A DNA stretch of 64,000 nucleotides from positions 992,001-1,056,000 of the forward strand of contig JAXMBL010000004.1 of NCBI GenBank assembly GCA_046349915.1, in the 5' to 3' direction. Origin of the DNA: CAIXSC01 sp046349915 (lineage in GTDB: Bacteria > Planctomycetota > Planctomycetia > Pirellulales > Pirellulaceae). Below are positions 27,609-36,469 of this stretch, piece by piece (the first letter of the stretch is position 1; the number at the start of each line of letters is the position of its first letter). Under the pieces are notes generated by a model that did not search any database, was not told where the DNA came from, and saw only the letters and a list, made by a program, of their open reading frames with translations. Position numbers and translations under genes: made by a program.

Positions 27609-27749
27609 TACGACGGACTTCCAGTCCGTCGCGCTCTGCCGTAGCCTCTCGGACTGCCGTGCAACTTGTTCGGTGCGTTACGGTACGACGGACTGGGAAG
27701 TCCGTCGTACGGGGTGGTTTCCTTGTACGACGGACTTCCAGTCCGTCGA
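27609..27749. repeat. Three GACGGACTTCCAGTCCGTC-type palindromes
   Basis: Copies lie at 27609-27630, 27683-27710 and 27725-27749. Each pairs 8-10-bp arms around a 3-bp centre (TTC or GGG/A variants). The middle copy has longer arms (GTACGACGGACT with AGTCCGTCGTAC). The cluster fills the gap upstream of the ferritin start and after the DUF1990 stop. Confidence 0.8.
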
Positions 27750-27771
27750 TTCAGTCTGTCGGTTCCGCTCA

Positions 27772-28407
27772 TCAACCAGCGATTCCGCTCGCCAACGACG
27801 AGTGCTGTAATACGGCGGGGAGCGAAGCGGTGGGCTCGCGCACCGCATAGAACATGGAAGCTGCGGACTCTCGCCCGAAACGTTTCTGGCTGCGGCGCAC
27901 CTGCGGATAACCGATGCGGGTCAAAATGTGGTTAGGTTTGGAGAAGGCCAGGATGTCATACCAAACCTGGTCGGTGTCGCGATCCCACTGAATCAAGAAT
28001 CGCTCCTCGCCGCATTCCACGTGACCGGGCAGAGTGCCGTAGGCGAAACCGTATTCGTCGGTCGCTCCATTCTCGTCGATCGTGTAGACGATGCGGCAAG
28101 CGTTGAGCCACCAGAAGCCCACGGCCCATCCCATGATCGCGACAACTCGTCCAGCTTCCAGCCGCATGTCGGGCGCCCAGGCTTCGACCCAGCCGAGTCG
28201 AAACTGCTGCCAACGGTCGAGCGCTGCCTTGGCGGCACGAAACGTACTTTGTCCCGAGCCTAGCAGCAGGCGAGTGTGATCGACGGTAAAGCCAGCGGGA
28301 GGAGTCGCGGCGGTGGCGCCCACCGCTGTGTAAGTGAAGGACAAATCGGCTTGTTCGGCTAGGAATGATCGCAGCCTGTCAACGTTGGGCTTTCGCAGCG
28401 ACAACAT
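27772..28407 (-). CDS. DUF1990 family protein
   Basis: 211 residues from ATG 28407; the longer frame starts with TTG and adds four residues. GGGGA lies 5 bases before the ATG. Family features are FTYTAVGAT near the N-terminus, LGSGQSTFRAAKAALDRWQQ, and FAYGTLPGHVECGEERFLIQ, which DUF1990 proteins share. The function of the family is unknown; members often sit beside SDR/DUF2867 oxidoreductases, as here (divergent, 137 bp). No signal peptide. Confidence 0.88.
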   Translation of the reverse strand: MLSLRKPNVDRLRSFLAEQADLSFTYTAVGATAATPPAGFTVDHTRLLLGSGQSTFRAAKAALDRWQQFRLGWVEAWAPDMRLEAGRVVAIMGWAVGFWWLNACRIVYTIDENGATDEYGFAYGTLPGHVECGEERFLIQWDRDTDQVWYDILAFSKPNHILTRIGYPQVRRSQKRFGRESAASMFYAVREPTASLPAVLQHSSLASGIAG

Positions 28408-28470
28408 GATGATCCCCAACTCGTTAACTGCCGTTGGCCGAGACGTTTAGCCGAGTAAAAAACGTGTGAA

Positions 28471-28498
28471 TTGCCTTCTGGGAAAACGACGCTACAGT
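28471..28498 (+). promoter_or_regulatory. Possible sigma-70-like promoter for the SDR gene
   Basis: TTGCCT (28471) and TACAGT (28493) are spaced by 16 bp, each matching the consensus at four of six positions, 46 bp before the SDR ATG and inside the divergent gap. Weak support only. Confidence 0.2.
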
Positions 28499-28544
28499 AT
28501 TCACCGTCGCCCAGCATAGATCTTAACCGCCAATCGTGGATCCT

Positions 28545-29489
28545 ATGGAGCCCTCTGCCTCGCGGAACTCGGCTAGCCCCACCGTCTTGTTGACGGGCGC
28601 CTCGGGCTACGTAGGTGGGCGACTGATGCGGCTCCTGGAGCAGCAGCCGATCCGCTTGCGTTGCTTGGCTCGCGACCCTGGCAAACTGCGCCCTCTAGCT
28701 GCTCATTCTACCGAGATCGTCGCGGGGGATGTGCTGGATGTCTCGTCGTTGGAGGCGAGTCTAAACGGGGTGCACACCGCCTATTACCTCGTGCACCTCA
28801 TGTCGGGTGCCCATGACTTTGAGCAACAAGATCGGCAGGCGGCGCGAAATTTCGCGGATGCGGCGAAACGAGCCAAAGTCGAGCGGATCGTCTATTTGGG
28901 TGGTCTAGGCGATGACGCCGACCCCAAGCTCTCGCCACATCTCCGCAGTCGCCACGAGGTTGGCGAGATTCTCAGAGACTCGGGGGTCGAGACGATTGAG
29001 TTTCGCGCGGGCATGGTGATCGGCGCCGGCAGCCTCTCGTACCAGTTGATGAAGTCGTTAACGGATCGTTTGCCAGTGATGATCTGTCCCCGCTGGTTGG
29101 CCACTCCCACGCAGCCGATCGCGATCGACGATGTACTGGCGTACCTGTTGGCCGCTCGAGGCCTCCCGCGAATCGGCAGTTGCGTCTTCGAGATCGGGAG
29201 TCCCGATGTCGTCAGCTATGGCGAGTTGATTCGCGAGTACGCTCGCCAAGCCGGACTTCGCCGTTGGCTGATTTTCGTCCCCGTACTAACCCCTTATCTC
29301 TCGGGGCTCTGGCTCGCCATCGTCACTCCCTCGACCTACGAAGTTGGACGGCATCTTATTGAAGGGCTGAAGAACCCGACGGTCGTCCGTGACTCGAAGG
29401 CGCTCAGCGTCTTCTCGATTCGTCCCATGGGGGTCAAGGAAGCGATTCAGCGGGCTCGGAGTGGCCAGCTAAAATCTGCCTGCCAGTGA
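28545..29489 (+). CDS. NAD(P)-binding NmrA/SDR-like oxidoreductase
   Basis: 314 residues from ATG 28545; an in-frame GTG at 28536 adds three. The dinucleotide fold is VLLTGASGYVGGRLM, an NADP-type G-x-x-G-x-x-G. RCLARDP follows strand 2 and AGDVLD strand 3. The typical YLGGLGDDADPKLSPHLRSR segment marks the atypical SDR group that in other genomes is fused to DUF2867; the DUF2867 part is missing here. The substrate is unknown. It diverges from the DUF1990 gene, a recurring pairing. The HpcH/HpaI gene follows after about 95 bp. Confidence 0.85.
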   Translation: MEPSASRNSASPTVLLTGASGYVGGRLMRLLEQQPIRLRCLARDPGKLRPLAAHSTEIVAGDVLDVSSLEASLNGVHTAYYLVHLMSGAHDFEQQDRQAARNFADAAKRAKVERIVYLGGLGDDADPKLSPHLRSRHEVGEILRDSGVETIEFRAGMVIGAGSLSYQLMKSLTDRLPVMICPRWLATPTQPIAIDDVLAYLLAARGLPRIGSCVFEIGSPDVVSYGELIREYARQAGLRRWLIFVPVLTPYLSGLWLAIVTPSTYEVGRHLIEGLKNPTVVRDSKALSVFSIRPMGVKEAIQRARSGQLKSACQ

Positions 29490-29584
29490 TTGTCGACAGG
29501 CTCTACGATCGGCCATGATGGCGAGCTGCGAGTCGGGGAGTGCTCGCGGGCTCAAACGGGAACTTTCGCACGCAAGGATTATCG

Positions 29585-30391
29585 ATGAATCAAAAGCAGG
29601 CGTATTTGCCCAATAACGATAAGCCGGGAAAGCGACTGAAAGAGAAACTGCGACTGGGCGAGGTGGTCTATGGGACGCTTATCCAGCATGCCGTTGTTCC
29701 CGCAATCGTCGACTTCATTCCTGAGAATTCGATTGACTTCGTGATTGTCACCGCCGAACACAACTCGTTGGACATCGCCGACTTCATGCCGCTCCGTTAT
29801 GCGTTAGCGGCAAAAGGAATCGCCTGTCTCGCGAGAACACATAGCCGAGACGTGGACGACGTCGCCAAGGTTTGCGACACGTTTGATGGCGTCGTGATTC
29901 CTTACGCAGAAGATGTCGAACAACTCAAGCGATTGGCCGCCGCCGCCGTCTACCGGCCGCTGAAGGGAGAAGCGTTGGAGCGAGTCATTCGCGAAGGGCA
30001 ATGGCCCAGCGAGAAGACTCGACGATACGTCACCGAAGAACGTTGCGTCGATACGCTGTTCGTTCCCATGATCGAGTCGGTGCGAGCGGTCGAGAATCTG
30101 GATGCTATCTGCGGCATCCCAGGAGTCAGTGCTTTGTTTATCGGCCCCAATGATCTGACGACCAACATGGGGATACCCAACGAGTACGATCATCCCGACT
30201 TCATCGCCATGGTGCAAAGAGTGATCGACGCCGGCGCGATGCGACATATTGCGGCGGGCTCGTGGTTCGGCAAGTTGGAGCAACAACAGCGAGCGATCAA
30301 GCAAGGGTCGCGGTTCGTAGTTCATTCCAACGACAGCAGCCTGCTCAAGGACATCATGACCACGACATTCGCCGCGCTGCGCAAACGCTAA
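29585..30391 (+). CDS. HpcH/HpaI aldolase-type protein
   Basis: 268 residues from ATG 29585, with AAGGA six bases upstream; an earlier start at 29540 lacks one. KPGKRLKEKLRLGEVVYGTL and the following AEHNSLDIADFMPLR are family-typical; LARTHSRDVDDV corresponds to the conserved metal/substrate strand, VIPYAEDVEQLKR to the next, and FIGPNDLTTNMG to the GPxDLs motif. The family cleaves or forms 2-keto-3-deoxy acids with a divalent metal and pyruvate (or 4-hydroxy-2-oxoheptanedioate). A role in sugar-acid breakdown is inference. Confidence 0.88.
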   Translation: MNQKQAYLPNNDKPGKRLKEKLRLGEVVYGTLIQHAVVPAIVDFIPENSIDFVIVTAEHNSLDIADFMPLRYALAAKGIACLARTHSRDVDDVAKVCDTFDGVVIPYAEDVEQLKRLAAAAVYRPLKGEALERVIREGQWPSEKTRRYVTEERCVDTLFVPMIESVRAVENLDAICGIPGVSALFIGPNDLTTNMGIPNEYDHPDFIAMVQRVIDAGAMRHIAAGSWFGKLEQQQRAIKQGSRFVVHSNDSSLLKDIMTTTFAALRKR

Positions 30392-30422
30392 TCCCCGACC
30401 ATAGCGAATGAGGGCACGAACC

Positions 30423-30908
30423 ATGAAACGCACGGTGAGTCACGACGAGCGAGTTGCGAAGTTAGTGTTCGCCGCCGTCTATCCCCACTTGCTCGCCAAG
30501 GTCGAGAAGAAGGGCCGCACTCGAGAAGAACTGCACCAAGTCATCACTTGGCTGACAGGTTACTCGGAGAAGGAGCTGCAGGCTCTGTTGGAGTCGCGGG
30601 CGACCTACGAGCAGTTCTTTCAGCAGGCGCGGCTGAATCCACACGCCGACTTGATCAAGGGCGTAATCTGCGGCTATCGCATCGAAGAAATCGAGAACAG
30701 ACTGACTCGACAGGCCAGGTATCTCGACAAATTGGTCGACGAGTTGGCTCAAGGCAGGCCGATGGAGAAGGTCCTCCGTTCGCCAGCGGCAAAAGCGCCC
30801 GTAACCAAAGCGCCCGCGGCGAAAACGGCCGCAACCAAAACGGCCACAGCGAAATCGCCCACAACCAAAGCGTCGCGTCCCACTCGAACTCGTCGCAAGA
30901 AATCGTGA
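30423..30908 (+). CDS. DUF2200 protein with Lys/Ala/Pro-rich C-terminal tail
   Basis: 161 residues from ATG 30423. Residues ~10-115 match DUF2200: VFAAVYPHLLAKVEKKGRT, VITWLTGYSEKEL, NPHADLIKGVICGYRIEEIE and YLDKLVDELAQGRPMEKVL, the usual end of the family (~115 residues). The final ~45 residues are a low-complexity basic tail of short repeats around AKAP, TKTA and KSPTTKA, ending RTRRKKS, like histone H1 tails. The tail could bind DNA or RNA. The function of DUF2200 is unknown. The preceding gene ends 31 bp upstream. Confidence 0.85.
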   Translation: MKRTVSHDERVAKLVFAAVYPHLLAKVEKKGRTREELHQVITWLTGYSEKELQALLESRATYEQFFQQARLNPHADLIKGVICGYRIEEIENRLTRQARYLDKLVDELAQGRPMEKVLRSPAAKAPVTKAPAAKTAATKTATAKSPTTKASRPTRTRRKKS

Positions 30909-30970
30909 AACAAGATCCGCGAGACCGAACGGACCCCTGATCGACTGATTGTTCGAATGTATGCTCGAGT

Positions 30971-31006
30971 GATTGGCCGACTGATTAGCCGACTGATTAG
31001 CCGATT
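30971..31006. repeat. Three tandem GATTAGCCGACT 12-mers
   Basis: Units at 30971, 30983 and 30995 differ at one or two positions. They fill the short gap between convergent genes (DUF2200 and aminotransferase). Confidence 0.7.
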
Positions 31007-31029
31007 AGTCTGCTTGTTTGCGACTAACC

Positions 31030-31887
31030 CTACTTGCGAGTCATCTCGTGGAAGCGGCGAATGAGGTCTTGGGTGATCGGGCCAGGTTGGCCATTGCCGA
31101 TCACGCGATTGTCGACCTTCACCACGGGAATCACTTCGGCCGCGCTTCCCGTCAAAAAACACTCGTCGGCCACATAGACATCGTGACGAGTGATCGGAAT
31201 CTCGCGAGTCGTAATGCCGCAATCGCGAGCGATTTCGAGCACCGCGTTGCGAGTGATTCCCTCGAGAATCCCCGCGTCGATCGGCGGCGTCAGCAGTTCA
31301 CCGCGAGTAATGATGAAAATGTTGTCGCCCGTGCATTCGGCGACTTCACCCTTGTGATTGAGCATCATCGCCTCGACGCAGCCCGCTTTGAGCCCTTCGA
31401 TCTTGGCCATGATGTTGTTCAGATAGTTGAGCGACTTGATGCGAGGGCTGAGCGCCGCCGGATGATTCCGGATCGTGCTAGCGGTCACTAACTCCAACCC
31501 CTTCTCGTAGTACTCGCGCGGATAGAGCGCGATGAAGTCGGTGATGATGATCACTTGCGGGTTGCTGGTGCGGTTGGGGTCGAGCCCCAGGCTGCCGGCC
31601 CCGCGAGTCACGACCAGACGAATGTACCCGTCCTCGATCTGATTCGCTCGCAGCGTATCGTAGACCGCTTGAGCCATCTGCTCTTTGGTCATCGGGATCT
31701 CCAGCAAGATCGCCTTGGCGGAATCCCAGAGTCGGTCGAGATGTTCGGCGAGCCGGAATACTTTGCCGCTGTAGCTCCGCATGCCCTCGAACACGCCGTC
31801 GCCGTATAGCAACCCGTGGTCATACACGCTGATCTTTGCGTCTTCCTTGTCGTACAACTTGCCAGCAATATAGACCTGGAGTGCCAT
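31030..31887 (-). CDS. ilvE: Branched-chain amino acid aminotransferase
   Basis: 285 residues, close to the usual length of class IV (D-amino acid/branched-chain) PLP aminotransferases. Features: SVYDHGLLYGDGVFEGMRSY near the N-terminus, the PLP-lysine in SPRIKSLNYLNNIMAK, the class-IV turn EAMMLNHKGEVAECTGDNIF, and LEGITRNAVLEIA. It converts branched-chain 2-oxo acids to Leu, Ile or Val with glutamate. D-amino acid aminotransferases look similar, so specificity is not certain. It is co-directional with the ABC transporter genes. Confidence 0.9.
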   Translation of the reverse strand: MALQVYIAGKLYDKEDAKISVYDHGLLYGDGVFEGMRSYSGKVFRLAEHLDRLWDSAKAILLEIPMTKEQMAQAVYDTLRANQIEDGYIRLVVTRGAGSLGLDPNRTSNPQVIIITDFIALYPREYYEKGLELVTASTIRNHPAALSPRIKSLNYLNNIMAKIEGLKAGCVEAMMLNHKGEVAECTGDNIFIITRGELLTPPIDAGILEGITRNAVLEIARDCGITTREIPITRHDVYVADECFLTGSAAEVIPVVKVDNRVIGNGQPGPITQDLIRRFHEMTRK

Positions 31888-32014
31888 TGCAAACTTTGCT
31901 CGTCAAACCTGATCGACCACGCAGCGCGTCAAACCCGCCCGTCGGACTTGATCCGCATACTACTCACTTCACCTTTCGCTCGCCGTAAGCCTGCTCGACC
32001 TAGGCCAAATCGCC

Positions 32015-32872
32015 CTAGGCCTGCTCGACCAGCCCTTCGACCAGTCGGACCGTACGATCAGCTTGGGCGGCAATCGCCATGTCATGAGTGACCATGACTA
32101 TAGTGAGACCGTGGTCGGCGTTCAAGGTTCGCAGTAAAGCCAAGATTTCCCGGCCGGTCTGGCGGTCGAGATTGCCGGTGGGTTCGTCGGCCAGGAGAAT
32201 CTCGGGACTGGCGATCAAGGCGCGAGCAATCGCCGCTCGCTGCATTTCTCCTCCGGACAATTCCCGCGGGCGATGAGTCAAACGGTGGCCTAATCCCACC
32301 ATTTCCAGCAGTTGCTGGGCGCTCTCCCGATTCGCTTTCCGATTGCGCCAGTAACTCCAGACTCCCTGATGGATCATCGTCGGCGTCAGCACGTTTTCGA
32401 GCGTCGTCAACTCGGGCAACAGGTGATAGAACTGAAAAATCATGCCAAAACGGCGGTTCCGGATCGTATCTCGCCGTCGAGCAGGCAGATTGTCAATTCG
32501 CTCGCCCGCCAAATGGATCGACCCCGCGTCGGGAGCGTCCAGCGTTCCGAGCAAATGCAGCAGCGTACTCTTCCCCGATCCACTCTGTCCGACGATCGCG
32601 GTAAACTCGCCCGATCGCACCGCAAAGTCCACTCCTCGTAAAACCGGGATGGCGACCTGCCCCTTGCGGTAACTCTTCGTTACCCCGCGAGCGGCAATGT
32701 GTTCGCTCAAACGAGCTGCCGCGGAGACTCCTGATCTCTCCGGCAGCAATTCACGGCCCGCGGGCCGATGAGCATCATCGAGTCGTAGCGAGTAGCCGGC
32801 CGTAGCGCCCAACGTGGAGGCAATCGACGACGAGTCGCTGAGTTGGCGAGCGGAGGGTGATGGATGAATCAC
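32015..32872 (-). CDS. ABC transporter ATP-binding protein, LolD/MacB type
   Basis: 285 residues from GTG 32872 (AGG six bases upstream). ATPase core from ~58: Walker A VGQSGSGKSTLLHLLGTL, Q-loop FQFYHLLPELTTLENV, signature LSGGEMQRAAIARAL, Walker B ILLADEPTGNLD, H-loop VTHD. The LLPELTALENV-type segment marks the LolD/MacB/FtsE group. About 57 N-terminal residues (Ser/Arg-rich) precede the usual start, so the true start may be later. Its partner permease is 29 bp upstream. It probably powers lipoprotein release or efflux at the inner membrane. Confidence 0.9.
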   Translation of the reverse strand: MIHPSPSARQLSDSSSIASTLGATAGYSLRLDDAHRPAGRELLPERSGVSAAARLSEHIAARGVTKSYRKGQVAIPVLRGVDFAVRSGEFTAIVGQSGSGKSTLLHLLGTLDAPDAGSIHLAGERIDNLPARRRDTIRNRRFGMIFQFYHLLPELTTLENVLTPTMIHQGVWSYWRNRKANRESAQQLLEMVGLGHRLTHRPRELSGGEMQRAAIARALIASPEILLADEPTGNLDRQTGREILALLRTLNADHGLTIVMVTHDMAIAAQADRTVRLVEGLVEQA

Positions 32873-32901
32873 GCGGCACCTATTGAAGTTGACTTTCCAG
32901 G

Positions 32902-34638
32902 CTACTCGTAACGCAACGCTCGAACCGGATGGAGCCGTGCGGCTCGCAACGCTGGCAGGACGCTCGCCAACACCGCAATTAGCACCGAGCCGATCGTCAC
33001 CCAGACCACCGTAAAGGGTTTTACGATGGTCGGAATCTGTTGAAAGTAGTAGATCGTCGGGTCAAAAACCTCGCGTCCCGAGATCCATTCAAGTGCCGCC
33101 GCGATTTGATTGATGTTGGCGACGAAGAGCAGTCCGAGCACCACTCCGACCCCCGAACCGACCACTCCCAGCGACAACCCATAGTGCAGGAAGATGCTCA
33201 TGACTCCGCCGCTAGGCGCCCCCAGCGATTTGAGAATGCCGATGTCGCGAGTCTTCTCGACCACGATCATGAAGAAGGTCGCCAGAATGCCGAAGCCCGC
33301 GACCGCGATGATTAAGAACAACAAGATGTTCAGCAACGTGGTTTCCATCTGCACCGCGGCCAAGAGCGGTCCCTGCAAATCACGCCACGTTTCCACTCGA
33401 TACTGATACTGCTCGATGGGAAACCGCTTGCGCAGGCGATCACGAGCCGCATTCAGGTCGGCTCCTTTGCGCAACCGCAACTGGATGGAGGTAACGGCGG
33501 GCGTCCCCGATACCGGATCAATCATCCCTCGCAAGTCTTGCAGGCGGCTGAGCGGAACAAACGCGAAGCTCGAGTCGTACTCGCTCATCTTGCTCTCATA
33601 CAAGTCGACGATCGTGAACTTGTCGCTCACCGCCTTGGGAGGCTGACCCGAGTTGGGGAAAGTAATCTGCACGTCGTCGCCGGGGCGAGCCAAGAAGTAA
33701 TCCTGGACCTTGCCGTTCTGATTGCGATGCCGCACGCTCGTGATCGCGATTCCCAACACAATGCCCGTGTGCTGCTCGCGCATTTCATCGAAGACGTTCT
33801 CGGGCGAGTCGCTCGCCGCCGGCGCCGGCGCCCCTTGTCGACGGAACGGGTCTACAACTGCTGGCATCGCAGGCGTAGTCTCGTCGTTCGCCACGTCGCT
33901 CGCCGGAACTTGGTCAGCGGTCGCTGGTTCGTTGGAAGCAAGATCGCCGGCCGGAGCGGTCTCGACGCCCGGCTCGCTTGCCGTCACGCCGCCGTTCGGC
34001 AGGTCGCTGGCCGCCAACCCAGGTTCGGAGATGCCTCCGACAAAGCCGGGGCGCCCGCCCACTTCGCCTCCGCCCACTTCACCACTGGCCGCTCGTCGAG
34101 CCGCCTCCGCGCGATCCCACTCTTCCTGGTAAGCTCGTTCCGTGCTCACTCGCAATCGCCGATGCTCCCAGCCCGATGAGGGCAATGGCTCGTCGAAACC
34201 ACCATCGCGCAACAGGAAGCTCAGTTCCTTACGATTCTCGGGGTGCTTCAGGTACTTGCTGAAATCACTCACGTTTCCGTACGTGCGTTCGTCGATGCCG
34301 ATCAGCATGATCTGTTGAGTGAGCCACTGACCGCGGACTTGGCAATTCAGCATGGCGGGAACTCGCACGGCCGCCGTCACTCCGACCAAGTCGTCTCCCA
34401 GTTCCTCGCGGATGATCCGCTCGTGCCAAGCTGGATCGGGGATGCCGCCGAGCCCCACGCTTTCGACCACGACATCCGACAGAATGCCGTGCAGGCGTTC
34501 GTGCATCTCCTGAGTAAACCCTTCCATCACGCTGTTGACGATGATGAGGGTCGCGACGCCGAGCGTCACGCTAATGATCGACGCGAGCGCGATCCAACGC
34601 GTGCGGAGATACCGCCAAGCTAAGAGGAACTTATACAT
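32902..34638 (-). CDS. LolC/LolE-like ABC transporter permease with long disordered insert
   Basis: 578 residues from ATG 34638, with AAGGA six bases upstream. A first transmembrane helix (ASIISVTLGVATLIIVNSVM) is followed by a large periplasmic region, then three C-terminal helices (LLNILLFLIIAVAGFGILAT, GLSLGVVGSGVGVVLGLLFV, TIGSVLIAVLASVLPALRAA), the FtsX/LolE topology. LHPVRALRYE is the family ending. The periplasmic part has an unusual ~110-residue Ala/Gly/Pro/Glu-rich insert (about 185-290), absent from typical LolE (~410 residues). It forms a transporter with the ATPase downstream. Confidence 0.88.
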   Translation of the reverse strand: MYKFLLAWRYLRTRWIALASIISVTLGVATLIIVNSVMEGFTQEMHERLHGILSDVVVESVGLGGIPDPAWHERIIREELGDDLVGVTAAVRVPAMLNCQVRGQWLTQQIMLIGIDERTYGNVSDFSKYLKHPENRKELSFLLRDGGFDEPLPSSGWEHRRLRVSTERAYQEEWDRAEAARRAASGEVGGGEVGGRPGFVGGISEPGLAASDLPNGGVTASEPGVETAPAGDLASNEPATADQVPASDVANDETTPAMPAVVDPFRRQGAPAPAASDSPENVFDEMREQHTGIVLGIAITSVRHRNQNGKVQDYFLARPGDDVQITFPNSGQPPKAVSDKFTIVDLYESKMSEYDSSFAFVPLSRLQDLRGMIDPVSGTPAVTSIQLRLRKGADLNAARDRLRKRFPIEQYQYRVETWRDLQGPLLAAVQMETTLLNILLFLIIAVAGFGILATFFMIVVEKTRDIGILKSLGAPSGGVMSIFLHYGLSLGVVGSGVGVVLGLLFVANINQIAAALEWISGREVFDPTIYYFQQIPTIVKPFTVVWVTIGSVLIAVLASVLPALRAARLHPVRALRYE

Positions 34639-34734
34639 CGCCAATCCTTTGGCTAAATAATGGCCGCGGAGTGCTTCCGCGTAACCTGATCGTCGAACTT
34701 TCCATGATCGAACAGCCCGTCGCCTAGGTGCACT

Positions 34735-34798
34735 TGTCGGGCATTTGCCAGATGTCGGGCATTTGCCAGATGTCGAGCATTTACCTGTCGTCCAGCAT
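34735..34798. repeat. Tandem 18-bp TGTCGGGCATTTGCCAGA repeats
   Basis: Two exact copies (34735-34752, 34753-34770) and two decayed ones follow, ending at the lysS stop codon. They occupy most of the gap to the permease. Confidence 0.75.
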
Positions 34799-36385
34799 TT
34801 ACTCGGGCCTGAGCAACGGGAACAGAATCACCTCACGAATCGATTGTGCGTTGGTCAACAACATGACCAGTCGGTCGATGCCGATGCCCAATCCGCCCGC
34901 GGGCGGCATGCCATGCCGTAGAGCGCGAATGAAGTCGTGGTCCATCTTGGCCATCGAATCTTCCTCGGGCATGCCTGCCAGCTGAGTCTTGAACAATTGT
35001 TCTTGCAAATCAGGGTCGTTCAATTCGGTGTAAGCGTTGGCCACTTCCATGCCGTGAATGAACAGTTCGAACCGTTCGGCCACCGCGGGATTGGAACGCT
35101 TGCGCTTCGTCAACGGACAGATGCTCGCCGGATAATCGGTCACGAATATCGGACCCACCAACGCATCCTCGACGCGTTCTTCGAACACAAAGCTCTTCAC
35201 GACGTCCGGGTGTTTGCCCTTGGTTTCGAACCCGATCTTGTCCGCGTAAGCGGCGACTGCGACCGCATCCGCGGGATCGAGCCCCGTGTGCTCACGGAAC
35301 AACTCGTCGTACGACTTCCGTTGAAAAGGCGGCGTGAAGTCGATCGTCTTTTCGCCCCAAGCGAGTTTATAGTCGCCGCCGATGGCCTTGATCGCATCCA
35401 CGATCACTCGCTCGGTCAAGTCCATCATCGACTCATAGTTGCCGTAAGCCTGATAGACCTCCAGCATCGTGAACTCTGGATTGTGTCGCGGACTCAGCCC
35501 CTCGTTCCGGTAGACTCGCCCGAGTTCGTACACTCGCTCCATGCCGCCGACCATCAACCGCTTCAGGTGCAGTTCCAATGCGATGCGCATGAACAAGGGC
35601 ATGTTGAGCGCATTGTGGTGCGTGAGGAACGGGCGAGCCGCGGCGCCGCCTGCGATCGAATGGAGCGTCGGCCCCTCGATTTCGACGAACCCTTGTCCGC
35701 CCAACGTCGACCGAATCGACTGTACGATTTTCGTTCGCTTCAGGAATCGATCGAGCACTCCATCGCCATAGATGAGGTCGATGTAGCGCATCCGCTGACG
35801 CAGTTCGGGGTCCAGCAAGCCCTTGTGCTTGTCCGGCGGCGGCTCGATCGACTTCGTCAAGAAGTGCAATTGTTCGGCGAAAATCGTCAACTCGCCCGTT
35901 TTCGTCCGCCTCAATTCCCCATCGACCCCGATCAAGTCGCCCAGGTCAAAGCAGTCCGACAACGCCCAGTTCTGTTCGCCCACCTGCCCCTTGCCGATGA
36001 ACAACTGTATGCGCCCGGTCCAGTCGAGGATGTCGACAAACTTCAGCTTTCCCGTATCGCGACTCAACACAATACGGCCGGCGGCCCGCACCTTCGGTCC
36101 ACGCATTTCGCCTGGTCCTTGTGCGCCCAGCCACTGACGAAACTCATTCTGATCCTTCCCCGCACTTTCGGGGAGCGTGACGGTGGTCCCATCCGCCTTG
36201 TGAAAGAGCACTTCGCCCGCTCGTTCGCGGATCGGCCCGATGTACGAGCGATCGTCGAAACGATGACCCCAGGGGTCCAGTCCCAACTCCTCAATGCGAC
36301 GCATCTTCTCGCGCCGCGATGCCTCGTGAATACCAGCATCCTCGGGAGATGAATCGGACGGAACGGGTACGGCGGGGTCGGACAT
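34799..36385 (-). CDS. lysS: Lysyl-tRNA synthetase, class II
   Basis: 528 residues. The OB-fold anticodon-binding domain spans ~90-205 (VRAAGRIVLSRDTGKLKFVD, IQLFIGKGQVGE). The catalytic core has motif 1 near GQGFVEIEGPTLHSIAGGAA, motif 2 as VYELGRVYRNEGLSPRHNPE, and motif 3 as GLGIGIDRLVMLLTNAQSIR, ending VILFPLLRPE. HNPEFTMLEVYQAYGNYESM is characteristic of LysRS. It charges tRNA-Lys in the cytoplasm. The length is close to bacterial LysRS (~500) with a ~25-residue N-terminal tail. No Shine-Dalgarno site is visible. Confidence 0.97.
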   Translation of the reverse strand: MSDPAVPVPSDSSPEDAGIHEASRREKMRRIEELGLDPWGHRFDDRSYIGPIRERAGEVLFHKADGTTVTLPESAGKDQNEFRQWLGAQGPGEMRGPKVRAAGRIVLSRDTGKLKFVDILDWTGRIQLFIGKGQVGEQNWALSDCFDLGDLIGVDGELRRTKTGELTIFAEQLHFLTKSIEPPPDKHKGLLDPELRQRMRYIDLIYGDGVLDRFLKRTKIVQSIRSTLGGQGFVEIEGPTLHSIAGGAAARPFLTHHNALNMPLFMRIALELHLKRLMVGGMERVYELGRVYRNEGLSPRHNPEFTMLEVYQAYGNYESMMDLTERVIVDAIKAIGGDYKLAWGEKTIDFTPPFQRKSYDELFREHTGLDPADAVAVAAYADKIGFETKGKHPDVVKSFVFEERVEDALVGPIFVTDYPASICPLTKRKRSNPAVAERFELFIHGMEVANAYTELNDPDLQEQLFKTQLAGMPEEDSMAKMDHDFIRALRHGMPPAGGLGIGIDRLVMLLTNAQSIREVILFPLLRPE

Positions 36386-36469
36386 GGAGTCAATCTAGCT
36401 CAAGGGGCCAGGAACATCGCTTTGCCGAGTATTCTCAAGGAATCCCGTCTAGGGGTCAATGTCAAATGG

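Noticed and set aside
34937..36352. A 471-residue open frame opposite lysS
   Set aside because: It is the antisense shadow of a well-supported lysyl-tRNA synthetase gene with all class II motifs; high GC keeps the opposite frame open.
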